Origin: Pedobacter kyungheensis | GTDB taxonomy: Bacteria > Bacteroidota > Bacteroidia > Sphingobacteriales > Sphingobacteriaceae | Assembly (NCBI RefSeq): GCF_000812965.1 | Contig: NZ_JSYN01000005.1 | Coordinates: forward strand, 62,001-126,000 | Direction of reading: 5' to 3' | Length of the DNA stretch: 64,000 bases | Shown here: piece after piece, positions 49,487 to 59,234 of the stretch | Position numbering within the stretch: the first letter of the stretch is position 1 | Layout of the letters: every line of letters begins with the position of its first letter | The notes under the pieces: generated by a model | Seen by the model: only the letters and a program-made list of their open reading frames with translations | Told to the model about the DNA's origin: nothing | Databases searched by the model: none | Translations under genes and position numbers: made by a program

Positions 49487-52400
49487 TTTTTGAGGATTTT
49501 GGTTTGAGAAACGAAATTATCGGCAGCAATTTTTAATATATACATGCCTGAGGTAAATGATGAAAGATTCAGTGTGATTTCTACGTCGTCAAGCATTTGC
49601 TTTTTGGTAAACACCAACCGGCCACTTAAATCATAGACATCAATCTTTACCACTTTTTGATAATACTCTGACCCCATGGCAACAGTTAAGGTCTGATCAA
49701 AGGGGTTAGGATAGGCGGTTATTCCTGACGCCAATGATATACTTTTTTTGATGATACCTTGACAGCTAAGATCTGAAGATATCGTTAAACTATTGCTCCC
49801 TTGCTGAAGAGCTAATGTAATCTGACTATTACTTGTGGTATACTTTTCGCCATTTAAATCAATATGATAGGTCTTAGCGCCACCTAGATTAAGGGTAATG
49901 GTTTTATCGTTCACTATCGAAGAAAAAAGAGCAAGGTCTTTAGGTTCGGTAATAGTTACCTCGAAACACTGCTTGTAATCTGTATACTCCGCTACGGTAA
50001 TACATACGCTATAGGTGCCAGCCTTGAGAGAGCCAATATTGAGGTTTGACCTGAAGTTATAGGTTTTGTTGTAGCCTGCTCCGGTAACGGTAGCGCTATA
50101 GTTCATATCTATTCCGGCACTGATCGAAATCTCTCCGTTATTAGATAATCTACAGGTTTCGTTTGTTGCTTTAACCTTAAAGATAGTTGAAGGAAGTGTA
50201 TTTAATAATGTGAAAGTGAAGGGTTCGGAAATAAGTTGTTTATTGTTGTGTAGGATTGCGGCAGTATATGAACCGCCTTCATCTGCAACGATGCTACTTG
50301 AGGTAGCTCCGGAGATAATTGCCCCATTTTTTCGCCATTCATAAGTGAAGCTCGTGCCGGTATTTGCGCTTAGGCCTAGTTTTGTGTTGAGATAGTATGG
50401 GGCGCCCTTGTCGGCCGAAATTACCGGTGCCTTTGCTAAAATAAACCCTGCCATGGTAGAACTTCCGTAAGGTGTATCCACAATTATATTTCCCGAGCGG
50501 ACAAACTCTGAGGAGGGTAGTGTGACCGAAATTGTATTGTCGTCTAGCACGGTAAAGGGTGTTTTTAGTGAAAACCATACCTGCGTTGCTTCTGTGAAGT
50601 TTTTACCTTTTATGGTAATTGTTTCCCCAAATTCAGCAACCATAGGGCTGAAAGAAGTAATTACTGGCGGAGGTGTATATTTAAACTGAAGGTAGTCGTT
50701 GGTCCCCTCAGAAGTGCTTAAGTTAACAGGGCCACTTCCTCCTGCGCCAACGATGGCAGTGATGAGGGTCGGTGACTCGATTTTAAATGAGGATGCAGGT
50801 ACTCCTCCAAAACTTACGCCAGTGACCGAAGTAAAATTGAAACCATTTAAGCTAACCGCTTGACCTTCTGGTCCAGATGCAGGCGATAAAGAAGTTAATA
50901 AAGGCTTGATAATTGGTTTGCTAAAAAGCACTACAGAAGATGAAAACTCCGAAAAGGTGATAATGTCTGGTTTGCCATCCTCATCCAAATCGGCCGCCAT
51001 TCCTAGAATCGGATCATGAGGCTGGGCATATTTTACGCCTGGAGCGAAGGATATAGTTCCTGGCTGACTGATATTTTTTAGTACAGATACAGCGCCGCTT
51101 GCCTTAAACAAATCAACTTTCCCGTCCCCATCCAGATCAGAGAGATTGATCATTGGAACGATATAGCCTTCATCTGCAAACTTTAGTGGTGCAGCAAAGC
51201 TGATTGTGCTTGTTGAGCTGGTATTTCTGAAAACTAACACACTGTTGGAGGCAACCAGCAGATCGGCTTTGCCATCATCATCAAGATCGCCAGCCACTAC
51301 ATCTATTGCCTCGTTTGCGACTGGAAATACAATTGCTGGATCGAAAGTAATCTGCGAGCCAATGCTCGTGTTTTTATGGATGACAAGTTGATTTGAATTA
51401 CGACTCGAATAGGCCAAATCAAGCTTTCCATCATTGTTGAAATCCTGTAATGTAATTTTGGTTACCCATCCCTGTCCTGGCAGGTCTATTCGTTCACCGA
51501 ATTTTAAGGTCCCATTGGTGCTTTCGTTTCTGAAAATACATACTTTTTTATCTGCATAATTTGCTATGGCAACATCTATTCTCCCATCACCGTCAAAATC
51601 GCCAATTTTTATATCACTCAGTGTTTGAAAGGGACTATCACCCGCGACAAAATCGTATTGAATAAGGGAAATTTTACCTGGAATAGAAGTGTTTTTAAAT
51701 ACATGGAATCGGTAAGGAGAGTAAGTAACCAGTTCCGGTTTTCCATCTCCATCCATATCGGTGACAATAGTGGTTTCAGGGACGTTGATCATAGGAATAA
51801 CCAATGATTTTTCGTAAGAAATCTCACCATTCTTTTTAATTGCATGATATATGTGGAACGATTTATCATTCACGTTATTAAGGGCATAGGTAATATCCAG
51901 TAATCCATCGCCATCCAAATCCCCTACAGCTCCTTTTTTATAGCCAGACTGTGGTCTAATGGCCGGGGAAAATGATTTTTCCGTAAAACCGGTATAATCC
52001 CCTGGAAATGTGAGCATGAAAGAATTGATGCTGGCCCCAAATAATCCATTTGTGAATACGGAAATAGGAGAGTAAGTTGCTTTGGAAGGAACGGTAACGG
52101 TGAGCATTGTTGTGGTTGATGCAGTTACGGTGCCATAAGCTAGACCGAATAGGACCTTGTTTTCCGAAGGAGTTTCGCTAAAATTTTTTCCAATTATGGT
52201 AATAGATTCTCCGGCATTAGCCCTTGGTGTTGAAATGGAAGTAATGATGGGCGGTAATCCATACGAAAAACCAGGCCGGCTTGAAGATCCCAAGGGGTTG
52301 CTAACAGTAATACTTCCGGTAGCCCCATCGCCAAGGGTTGCAGTGATTTGTGTTGGAGAATCGATCACAAATTTTGCTGCTTGACTTCCCCCAAAGCTAA

Positions 52401-55400
52401 CCGCGGTAGCATCATTGAAATTTTCCCCGTTAATGATGATCAGATCGCCTTTCTTCGCATTTGAAGGAGAGAAAGATAATACAAAAGGGGTGTTGTTTAC
52501 CTTGTTTTTGAGATAGGCAATTACGGCATTTTCTTCACTCTGAAAAACGATATCGGTTTTCCCGTCCTGATCGATGTCGCCAGCCTCAATGGTTTTTACA
52601 TTACTGAGTGTGCTGAAGACAGTCTTTTGAGCAAGTTTTGGATTCCCGATTGAACTGATATTGACCAGTACTGCTGCGGATTTGTTGATCTCACTATGGT
52701 ACAGCACATCTGGTCGGCCATCACCATCCAAATCGTGAAAATGTAAATTTGTTGGACTTACTGCTACCTGATATTTTATAGGGGCAGCAAAGAGGAATGA
52801 GTTATTTCCAGTGTTGGTATGGATTTTAAGCTCATTGAGGCTGCTGCTAATGGTTACAATATCTATTTTTTGATCGCCATCTACATCGAGAGTCGCAAAT
52901 TCCGATGGCCTATCTGTCGGCACTTCCAAAGCTTTGGTGAACAGTATTTTGTCCAATGTGCTTACATTTTTATAGATTTCAAATTTATCTAGTGAGGAAA
53001 AGGTAATTAGGTCGAGCTTGCCGTCATTATCAAAATCGTTAATTCCCACAATCGGGCTGTAATTCTCGTTGTAATTTGCAAAGCTGATATTGCCTGGGCT
53101 TGAAGTATTTTTCCTGATAATGCCGCCAGTAATAAGATCTGGTTTGCCATCACCATCAAGGTCTTTGAAATCAAAATAAGAGGTATTACCTGAGGAAAGA
53201 ACTGTTGGTAATGAAAAGGAAATCTTTCCTGTGGTTGATGTATTCTGGTAAATAAACACGCCCTGTATTACATTAGCATCCCAAACTGCAAGATCAGGTT
53301 TGCCGTCACCATCGATATCTGAGGCGCTGAAGACAAGCGCCGATGATTTAAAGAACAAACTAACCCGGTCATCGAATTTTGTCTCACCCGTTATGCCCTT
53401 GTTTCTATAAACGGCCAATTCGTTACGGTCAGTTAAGCCTTTGATTAAGATAATAATATCCAAAAACCCGTCACCATCAAAATCACAGAGTTTAAAATCG
53501 CTTGGTTTAGCGGAGATTGGCAGATCAATTTTTTCGGCAAAGGAATTGTCGGATATTCTATTCTCGCCAGGTAAGGATTGTATAAAGGGACTTTTGCTGT
53601 AGGCAGTGAGAGAATTTGTGGTTACAGAAAGGGGCTTAAAGGTGGAAACTTTAGGTACTTCTACCTCTATGGTAGTGGAAGTGCAACTGATTACTTTTCC
53701 TCTGATATCACCAAACATGACAATGTTCCCATTGATTAGATTACTAAAGTTGCTGCCAGTAATGGTGATCCTGCCTCCACTTGTGGTAAAGCGCGGGCTG
53801 AAATCGGTAATTTTAGGTGGATTATAATAGGTAAAGCCAGCCAAGGTATGCGTTCCATTTTTCGTTGTTACGCTTACCGGTCCGCTTTCTGCTGCGCCTA
53901 CAATTGCTGATATCAATGACCTGTTGTTTACGGTGAAGGATTTAACAGGGGTGTTGCCTATGCTGACAGTCGTCGTTCCCGAAAAACCAGAACCTTTAAT
54001 GACCACGAGCTCACCATTTGTTCCGCTTGAAGGGGTGAATGATTCAATCGTGGGTAACATCAAAAAATTTGGCAGCGCCGATGACCCGCCTAAGGTGGAA
54101 ACAGAGAGGTCTCCTGATTCTCCATCAGCTACTACCGCATCGATTCTGGTAGAAGAGAGCACGACATAAGATAATGCAGGGGTTCCTCCAAAAGTTACTG
54201 AGGTAACATTAATAAAGTCATCGCCGATAATTGTAATCTTTTGACCCTTAACAGCACTTTTGGGCGAGAATGAGGCGATTGTCGGCGGGGGCAGGTAATT
54301 AAAACCGGGTAGTGAGGAAAATCCTTTAGGGCCACCTACATACACCTCTCCAGATTTACCTCCTCCTAGCAATGCCGAAATGGTTGTAGGGGATACCACT
54401 GTGAATGCAATAGCATTTAATCCCCCGAAGGTGACTTTGGTCGCGCCAGTAAAATTTACCCCTGTTATCGTCACTGTAGAGAGCAATCCAGCATCTTTGG
54501 GCGTAAAATCTGTCACCTGTACTCCTTGTGGAAGCGTTATTTCTTTGGATATGGAAACAGTTTGTAAACCATTTCTGGCCATCAGGGTAATTTTGTTCTT
54601 TAAGTTGCTGTTGTCTCTTTGAAAAGATGCGTCGTATGTTTTGGCGATACTCACATCATTGACCAGCCATTCAAAGCTATAGTCGGACTTTGAATAATTC
54701 TTTAGTTTTACTGTGTTTGTTGAGAGTGTGCTTATATCTATGCTGAAAATTGGGTTAAGAATAGGTGTGCCACCTCCATTTGTCGTGTATTCGAGAAAAC
54801 CGTAGCCGCCTCCAACCCAAAAGGTGTTTGAATCCCAGAATTGGGCATCATAATGGGTATAATTTAGATAGCTAAAATTGTTGTCTCTGGGAAGTGGCTC
54901 CCAGTTTTTGCCACTATTTGTAGTTTTGTAAATGGTATAATTTGTTCCTAGACCATATCCCAGATTGTCGTCAAAGAATTTTAGTCTTTCAAAGAGCTGA
55001 GGATCATTTTCAGGATTGTTCTTTAAGCTCCAGGTAGTCCCTCCGTCTGCGCTATAGTAAATGAAACCATCTGCGTTCTGAAAGTTCAGCCAGATTTTTG
55101 AGGTGGATAAGTGGCTTACGCTTCGAATTATTGCGGATGAAAAACTTTCTGGAAGGTTGGTTTTTGCAAAGGAGACTCCGCTGTTTGTTGATCTTATGAT
55201 TTCCCCATGACCGGTAACTGCAACAAAAGTACCAAATGCTTCGATCTGTTTATAGCCGGCATCTGTTGATCTATAGATTTCAGTCCAGGTTTGGCCTTTA
55301 TTGGTCGTTTTAATTACTCGATCATCATCTGCAGCGTAACCGATGCTTCCGTTGTCTGGAAAAACCATGTCAGCTATGTGTGAAAATTTCGTATCGCTGC

Positions 55401-55797
55401 TTTGTTGGTGAAAGACAAGTTTAAATGTTTCTCCACCGTCCGCTGAGGTAAGAATTGCAGGTACCAGCCCATAGTCCCCGTATACAATCAGATTGTTTTT
55501 ATCGAAGGCCTTAACTCCTGAGATTCCAAAACCAAAGGTCAGGTTTGCAGAAAAGCCATTGTAGTTGACATTGGATGGTGTAATAAGTTTCTTCTGGAAT
55601 GAAAGTCCTCCATCTGTGGTATAGCCAAGCCCATCTTTGAAGGCAATATAGCCTTCTGTTTTCGAATAGAAACAGATTTTGCGGACTTCATTGTCCTCAT
55701 TGCTATCTTTGTAAGCCTGTTTTAGCTGGCTAAACGCCTGGTTAAATACAAAAAATAGAAGAAAAGAAACTAAAAGCGTTTTGATTAGAAATTTCAC
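49483..55797 (-). CDS. Giant T9SS-secreted surface protein with IPT/TIG and FG-GAP/VCBS repeats
   Basis: 2104 residues, signal MKFLIKTLLVSFLLFFVFNQ. Order: BNR/YCF48-like propeller at about 25-345 (VIKTTNKGQTWTEIYRS; YSADGGTTWSLKN); Ig/PKD-like to 420; four IPT/TIG domains; about seven FG-GAP units; two IPT; seven more FG-GAP units; two IPT; Ig-like; and a C-terminal T9SS type A tail (YPNPFDQTLTV, VYDLSGRLVFTKK, GMYILKI). At least 14 D-x-D/N-x-D-G-x-x-D calcium sites occur, such as DLDGDGKPDL and DFDGDGRIDV. It is probably a calcium-stabilised adhesin or glycan binder. No catalytic site is seen. Confidence 0.92.
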   Translation of the reverse strand: MKFLIKTLLVSFLLFFVFNQAFSQLKQAYKDSNEDNEVRKICFYSKTEGYIAFKDGLGYTTDGGLSFQKKLITPSNVNYNGFSANLTFGFGISGVKAFDKNNLIVYGDYGLVPAILTSADGGETFKLVFHQQSSDTKFSHIADMVFPDNGSIGYAADDDRVIKTTNKGQTWTEIYRSTDAGYKQIEAFGTFVAVTGHGEIIRSTNSGVSFAKTNLPESFSSAIIRSVSHLSTSKIWLNFQNADGFIYYSADGGTTWSLKNNPENDPQLFERLKFFDDNLGYGLGTNYTIYKTTNSGKNWEPLPRDNNFSYLNYTHYDAQFWDSNTFWVGGGYGFLEYTTNGGGTPILNPIFSIDISTLSTNTVKLKNYSKSDYSFEWLVNDVSIAKTYDASFQRDNSNLKNKITLMARNGLQTVSISKEITLPQGVQVTDFTPKDAGLLSTVTITGVNFTGATKVTFGGLNAIAFTVVSPTTISALLGGGKSGEVYVGGPKGFSSLPGFNYLPPPTIASFSPKSAVKGQKITIIGDDFINVTSVTFGGTPALSYVVLSSTRIDAVVADGESGDLSVSTLGGSSALPNFLMLPTIESFTPSSGTNGELVVIKGSGFSGTTTVSIGNTPVKSFTVNNRSLISAIVGAAESGPVSVTTKNGTHTLAGFTYYNPPKITDFSPRFTTSGGRITITGSNFSNLINGNIVMFGDIRGKVISCTSTTIEVEVPKVSTFKPLSVTTNSLTAYSKSPFIQSLPGENRISDNSFAEKIDLPISAKPSDFKLCDFDGDGFLDIIILIKGLTDRNELAVYRNKGITGETKFDDRVSLFFKSSALVFSASDIDGDGKPDLAVWDANVIQGVFIYQNTSTTGKISFSLPTVLSSGNTSYFDFKDLDGDGKPDLITGGIIRKNTSSPGNISFANYNENYSPIVGINDFDNDGKLDLITFSSLDKFEIYKNVSTLDKILFTKALEVPTDRPSEFATLDVDGDQKIDIVTISSSLNELKIHTNTGNNSFLFAAPIKYQVAVSPTNLHFHDLDGDGRPDVLYHSEINKSAAVLVNISSIGNPKLAQKTVFSTLSNVKTIEAGDIDQDGKTDIVFQSEENAVIAYLKNKVNNTPFVLSFSPSNAKKGDLIIINGENFNDATAVSFGGSQAAKFVIDSPTQITATLGDGATGSITVSNPLGSSSRPGFSYGLPPIITSISTPRANAGESITIIGKNFSETPSENKVLFGLAYGTVTASTTTMLTVTVPSKATYSPISVFTNGLFGASINSFMLTFPGDYTGFTEKSFSPAIRPQSGYKKGAVGDLDGDGLLDITYALNNVNDKSFHIYHAIKKNGEISYEKSLVIPMINVPETTIVTDMDGDGKPELVTYSPYRFHVFKNTSIPGKISLIQYDFVAGDSPFQTLSDIKIGDFDGDGRIDVAIANYADKKVCIFRNESTNGTLKFGERIDLPGQGWVTKITLQDFNNDGKLDLAYSSRNSNQLVIHKNTSIGSQITFDPAIVFPVANEAIDVVAGDLDDDGKADLLVASNSVLVFRNTSSTSTISFAAPLKFADEGYIVPMINLSDLDGDGKVDLFKASGAVSVLKNISQPGTISFAPGVKYAQPHDPILGMAADLDEDGKPDIITFSEFSSSVVLFSKPIIKPLLTSLSPASGPEGQAVSLNGFNFTSVTGVSFGGVPASSFKIESPTLITAIVGAGGSGPVNLSTSEGTNDYLQFKYTPPPVITSFSPMVAEFGETITIKGKNFTEATQVWFSLKTPFTVLDDNTISVTLPSSEFVRSGNIIVDTPYGSSTMAGFILAKAPVISADKGAPYYLNTKLGLSANTGTSFTYEWRKNGAIISGATSSSIVADEGGSYTAAILHNNKQLISEPFTFTLLNTLPSTIFKVKATNETCRLSNNGEISISAGIDMNYSATVTGAGYNKTYNFRSNLNIGSLKAGTYSVCITVAEYTDYKQCFEVTITEPKDLALFSSIVNDKTITLNLGGAKTYHIDLNGEKYTTSNSQITLALQQGSNSLTISSDLSCQGIIKKSISLASGITAYPNPFDQTLTVAMGSEYYQKVVKIDVYDLSGRLVFTKKQMLDDVEITLNLSSFTSGMYILKIAADNFVSQTKILKK

Positions 55798-55857
55798 GGA
55801 GCATAATTTTCGCTAAAGTAACATTTTTCAGCATAGTTATCACAGTGGCCGATAAAA

Positions 55858-57083
55858 CTAGAAGTCATTTTGTAGCTTTTCATCAAGCATGCCCATATCC
55901 CTTGAAATCTTACTATTGAGTATCTTAGCGTAATGCATCGTAGTCTTGATATCTTTATGCCCTAGCATCTTCGAGACACTTTCAATCGGGACGTCGTTTC
56001 CTAATGTGACGGTTGTTGCAAAGGTATGCCTGGCTATATGGAAGGTCAGTTGCTTTTGAACGCTACACAAGTCCGCTATTTCCTTTAAATACCCATTCAT
56101 GTTTTGGTTACTTAATACGGGAAAAGCCAATCCTGAATGTTCGCAGGTTGGATGATCAGTGTATTTATCATAGAGAGCTTGCGCTGGTTTTACAAGTGGC
56201 ACATGAGAAGAAGTTAATGTTTTCTCCCGTTTGGTAAAGATCCAGAGTTTCCCATCATCGCCCTTTCGAATTTCAGCGCGTTTTAATTTCCTTACATCAG
56301 CATAGGAGAGTCCTGTGTAGCAACAGAAGACAAATATATCCCTTACCTGATCTAGTCTTTGTATAATAAACTCCTTATAGCGAATAGACCTTAGCTCTTC
56401 CTTCGTTAAGAAATCCCGCTCTTTTGGTCTTGCAGAGTTTTTATAAGCAGCGAAAGGATTATCAGAAATCCATTTGTGAGCGAGACATAGGTTGATTATC
56501 TTTCGAAGATGCTTCATGTATTTTGCTACAGAGATATCGCTACATTTCACTGTCTTTCTCAGGAAGAAATCATAGTTTGTTACAAATGCATAGTTGATTT
56601 TGGTTGCCTCTATATCTGACTTCTTATATTGAGATCTGATGAAGCTGGCAAGATGTTTTAAAGAGGTGACATAACCTTTGAGCGTATTTTCCTTAAAGCC
56701 ATTACCAAGTAGAGCTTTGATTTTATCGTTATGTTCCTGGAGTATTTCCAGAAGGTAGTATTTTTTTTGCCCTTGTTCTGGTATTTATTCATCATTGATT
56801 CGCAGGTAATTTCCTTGTCGAGATTTTTAAGCTCGGTATGGATGACCTCCACTTTTCGCTCAATAGAATTTAAATAAGTGTTAAGATTTCGGGCGGATTC
56901 CGAATTGCCTTTTGCCCGGTTTACACTAGATTCCCAGTATTTAGGATCGACCATTCTGCCAGCGGAAGCTTCTTTTGGCGTGCCTCCATGGGTTACGGTG
57001 ATCCTCATGTAGATCGGTACTTCTCCTTCCGAATAGTTCTTAGGGCGTTTCAAGAAGAAGTGAAGAGAATAATTTTAACTCAT
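55858..57083 (-). pseudogene. Tyrosine recombinase (phage_int_SAM_5 type), broken by frameshift and early stop
   Basis: The parts join into one family member. N-terminal arm-binding: HFFLKRPKNYSEGEVPIYMR. Core-binding domain, read in the shifted frame: YYLLEILQEHNDKIKALLGN to FVTNYDFFLRKT. Catalytic domain: FCCYTGLSYADVRKLKR, HIARHTFATT (H-x-x-R) and LGHKDIKTTMHYAKI with Tyr. The Arg I position is Ser, as in some Bacteroides integrases. The break is at an A8 run (56761-56768). The likely ATG at 57083 is followed by AGT TAA, a stop at codon 3. Probably inactive. Confidence 0.8.
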
Positions 57084-57181
57084 AACAGCTCATTTTTAGT
57101 GTATAAAACTAAGGATGCTATGCCCTGTATGTCAAGATGTTTAAATTTTGAACTGGCTGTAAATTAGCGAGTTATGGCGTT

Positions 57182-57219
57182 TTCAGTGAGTCGATATTTT
57201 GTAGAGCCGACTCACTGAA
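57182..57219. repeat. Inverted repeat CAGTGAGTCG, right copy
   Basis: TTCAGTGAGTCG (57182-57193) and CGACTCACTGAA (57208-57219) form 12-base arms with a 14-base centre. It lies about 100 bases from the recombinase start and matches the left copy at 47099-47132 in arms and spacing. Confidence 0.75.
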
Positions 57220-57272
57220 TAACTCACTTGAGATATGGCAAAAAATAGGTTTTTTAGCCATTCTGTAAAACT

Positions 57273-57306
57273 AAAAACCCCACAAACAACGCGTTTGCAG
57301 GGTTTT
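57273..57306 (-). terminator. Terminator of the right tRNA operon
   Basis: An imperfect stem (AAAACCCTGCAAAC with GTTTGTGGGGTTTT on the minus strand) with following T run, 24 bases after tRNA-Glu. Placed as in the left array. Confidence 0.65.
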
Positions 57307-57329
57307 ATACGATTTGTCATCGTCATTCG

Positions 57330-57401
57330 TAGCCCGTAGGGGAATCGAACCCCTGTTTCCAGAATGAAAATCTGGCGTCCTCACCCCTAGACGAACGGGC
57401 C
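57330..57401 (-). tRNA. tRNA-Glu (UUC), right copy
   Basis: Same cloverleaf as the left copy, anticodon TTC, 72 bases without CCA. It differs by one D-loop base (G for T). The left and right copies agree over about 80 bases with this single change. Confidence 0.95.
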
Positions 57402-57426
57402 ATTTTTTCAGTTTTTTAATTTCCAA

Positions 57427-57459
57427 TTTTCAGTAGGCAATTAAATTGCCAGCTGAGAA
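57427..57459. repeat. Inverted repeat in the tRNA-fMet/tRNA-Glu spacer, relative of 6121-6158
   Basis: TTTTCAGTAGGCAAT and ATTGCCAGCTGAGAA are imperfect arms around a short loop, followed by ACTACCAACTGAAT. It aligns with the repeat at 6121-6170. The left tRNA pair lacks this insertion in its spacer. Confidence 0.5.
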
Positions 57460-57472
57460 CTACCAACTGAAT

Positions 57473-57548
<76 letters not shown>

Positions 57549-57609
57549 CTCTATACAACTCGTTTTTTCTCTTGAATTAAATCCTTAACCCTGTTTCCGA
57601 ATTGGAATG

Positions 57610-57641
57610 CAAAGATATAATTCGTTTCTTTGTACTGCAAA
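57610..57641 (-). promoter_or_regulatory. Promoter of the right tRNA operon
   Basis: On the minus strand TTTG (57641-57638), 20 bases, then TATCTTTG (57617-57610), a good -33/-7 pair. It is divergent from era. Confidence 0.75.
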
Positions 57642-57662
57642 TTTTTTTTAAAAAATATTTCA

Positions 57663-58559
57663 ATGGCGCATAAAGCAGGTTTTGTTAGTATAGTAGGTAA
57701 GCCCAATGTGGGTAAATCTACCTTGATGAATGTGCTTGTAGGCGAGCGACTTAGTATTATTACCCCTAAGGCTCAAACCACAAGGCACCGCATTTTAGGT
57801 ATTGTAAATGAAGCAGAATATCAGATTGTTTTTTCTGATACTCCAGGGATAATTAAGCCAAAATACAGTTTACAGGAGAGTATGATGAGCTTCGTTAATG
57901 GCTCATTAACCGATGCTGATGTGCTTTTATTTGTAACTGATATTAATGAATCGCATGATGAAGACGATGTTTTGGATAAAATTTTAAATAAAGATATTCC
58001 AACAATTGTCTTAATTAATAAGATAGACCAGGCTACACAAGAGCAGGTGGATGAGAAAATTGCTTACTGGAACGAAAAATTAAAGCCAGTTGCCATTTAT
58101 GCCATTTCTGCTTTGCATAAACACAATGTGGATGGTTTGCTTGACCGCGTTTTGGAAATGTTGCCCGAGCATCCGCCATATTACGATAAGGAAGATTTAA
58201 CCGACCGTTCTGAGCGTTTCTTTGTTTCAGAAATCGTACGCGAGAAGATCTTTTTAAACTATCAGAAAGAAATTCCTTACAGTACTGAGGTGATTGTGAA
58301 GAGTTTTAAAGAAGAACCCCTTAAAAACGGAAAGGGTTTAATGGTACGCATCAGTGCCGAAGTTGTGGTAGAGCGCGATTCGCAGAAGAATATCCTGATT
58401 GGTACTGGTGGCAGTATGTTAAAGAAAGTTGGTACTGAAGCCAGGCTCGAAATCGAAAAGTTTTTAGATGCTAAAGTATTTCTCGAGTTGTTTGTGAAAG
58501 TTATTCCCGATTGGAGAAGTAAAAAGAACTACCTGAAAAGTTTCGGATACGATAATTAA
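57663..58559 (+). CDS. era: GTPase Era
   Basis: 298 residues from MAHKAGFVSIVGKPNVGKS (ATG at 57663; the frame start at 57630 is upstream in AT-rich DNA). G1 GKPNVGKS, G2 region QTTRHRILGI, G3 DTPG, G4 INKID. The C-terminal KH domain reads KNILIGTGGSMLKKVGTEAR. Era binds 16S rRNA near its 3' end and helps 30S assembly. The thioredoxin-like gene follows after 15 bases, so they likely share a transcript. Confidence 0.97.
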   Translation: MAHKAGFVSIVGKPNVGKSTLMNVLVGERLSIITPKAQTTRHRILGIVNEAEYQIVFSDTPGIIKPKYSLQESMMSFVNGSLTDADVLLFVTDINESHDEDDVLDKILNKDIPTIVLINKIDQATQEQVDEKIAYWNEKLKPVAIYAISALHKHNVDGLLDRVLEMLPEHPPYYDKEDLTDRSERFFVSEIVREKIFLNYQKEIPYSTEVIVKSFKEEPLKNGKGLMVRISAEVVVERDSQKNILIGTGGSMLKKVGTEARLEIEKFLDAKVFLELFVKVIPDWRSKKNYLKSFGYDN

Positions 58560-58574
58560 TTTCGATTTTTAAGG

Positions 58575-59081
58575 ATGAAGAAAAGCATAACGATCTTATT
58601 GCTGTTTGTAACGGCGGTAGTTGCCGCTCAGGAATCGAACAATGGTAAAAAATTGTGGGCCAAATCAATCCTGAACGAAAAAGCGCCCGAGCTGGTAGTA
58701 GAAAAATGGATTTCGAAACAGCCCGATACCAAAGGGAAATTTGTGTTGATTGATTTTTGGGCGACCTGGTGTGGTCCATGCAGGGCGTACATTCCTTCGT
58801 TAAACGATATTCAGAAAAAGTATGCTGATAAAGTAGTAATTATCGGGGTTTCTGATGAGCCTGCTGAAAAAGTTGAAGCTTTTAATAATCCGAAAATTAA
58901 TTATTCAGAAGCAATTGATACCAAAGGTACAGTAAAAAATCAGCTGGAGGTTAAGGGGATTCCCCATGCCATTCTGATCGATCCTAAAGGGATTGTGCGT
59001 TGGGAGGGTTTTCCATTGTTGAAGGATAACGAACTTACTGAAGAAGTGCTGAAAGGACTTTTAGAAAAGTATAAAAATTAA
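58575..59081 (+). CDS. Secreted TlpA-like thioredoxin-family protein
   Basis: 168 residues with signal MKKSITILLLFVTAVVA. Active site DFWATWCGPCRAYIPSL with Cys66 and Cys69; cis-Pro in VKGIPHAILIDPKG. It is a periplasmic thiol-disulfide oxidoreductase. No lipobox is seen, so it is soluble or signal-anchored. It lies 15 bases after era. Confidence 0.9.
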   Translation: MKKSITILLLFVTAVVAAQESNNGKKLWAKSILNEKAPELVVEKWISKQPDTKGKFVLIDFWATWCGPCRAYIPSLNDIQKKYADKVVIIGVSDEPAEKVEAFNNPKINYSEAIDTKGTVKNQLEVKGIPHAILIDPKGIVRWEGFPLLKDNELTEEVLKGLLEKYKN

Positions 59082-59108
59082 TATCACTGAGGTTACGAAA
59101 ATTAACCG

Positions 59109-59116
59109 TACCTTTG
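59109..59116 (+). promoter_or_regulatory. Candidate -7 box upstream of der
   Basis: TACCTTTG matches TAnnTTTG exactly, 118 bases before the der ATG. No TTTG is seen at -33, so support is partial. Confidence 0.4.
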
Positions 59117-59141
59117 CAGCCCGAAATAAATCGGTTAGTAG

Positions 59142-59224
59142 TTGATAGTCAATGGCTGATAGCCAAATAGTTTAAGCAGCGGCCTAAACACCACGACCAT
59201 TAACTATAAGCCATTAACTATCAA
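59142..59224. repeat. Imperfect inverted repeat upstream of der
   Basis: TTGATAGTCAATGGC (59142-59156) and GCCATTAACTATCAA (59210-59224) match at 14 of 15 positions. It could form a long hairpin in the der leader, ending 10 bases before the ATG. Confidence 0.5.
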
Positions 59225-59234
59225 AAGAACACCC

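Noticed and set aside
56761..56768. Programmed -1 frameshift as the main explanation of the split recombinase
   Set aside because: No downstream stimulatory structure was recognised, and the stop at codon 3 points to decay; I keep it only as an option.
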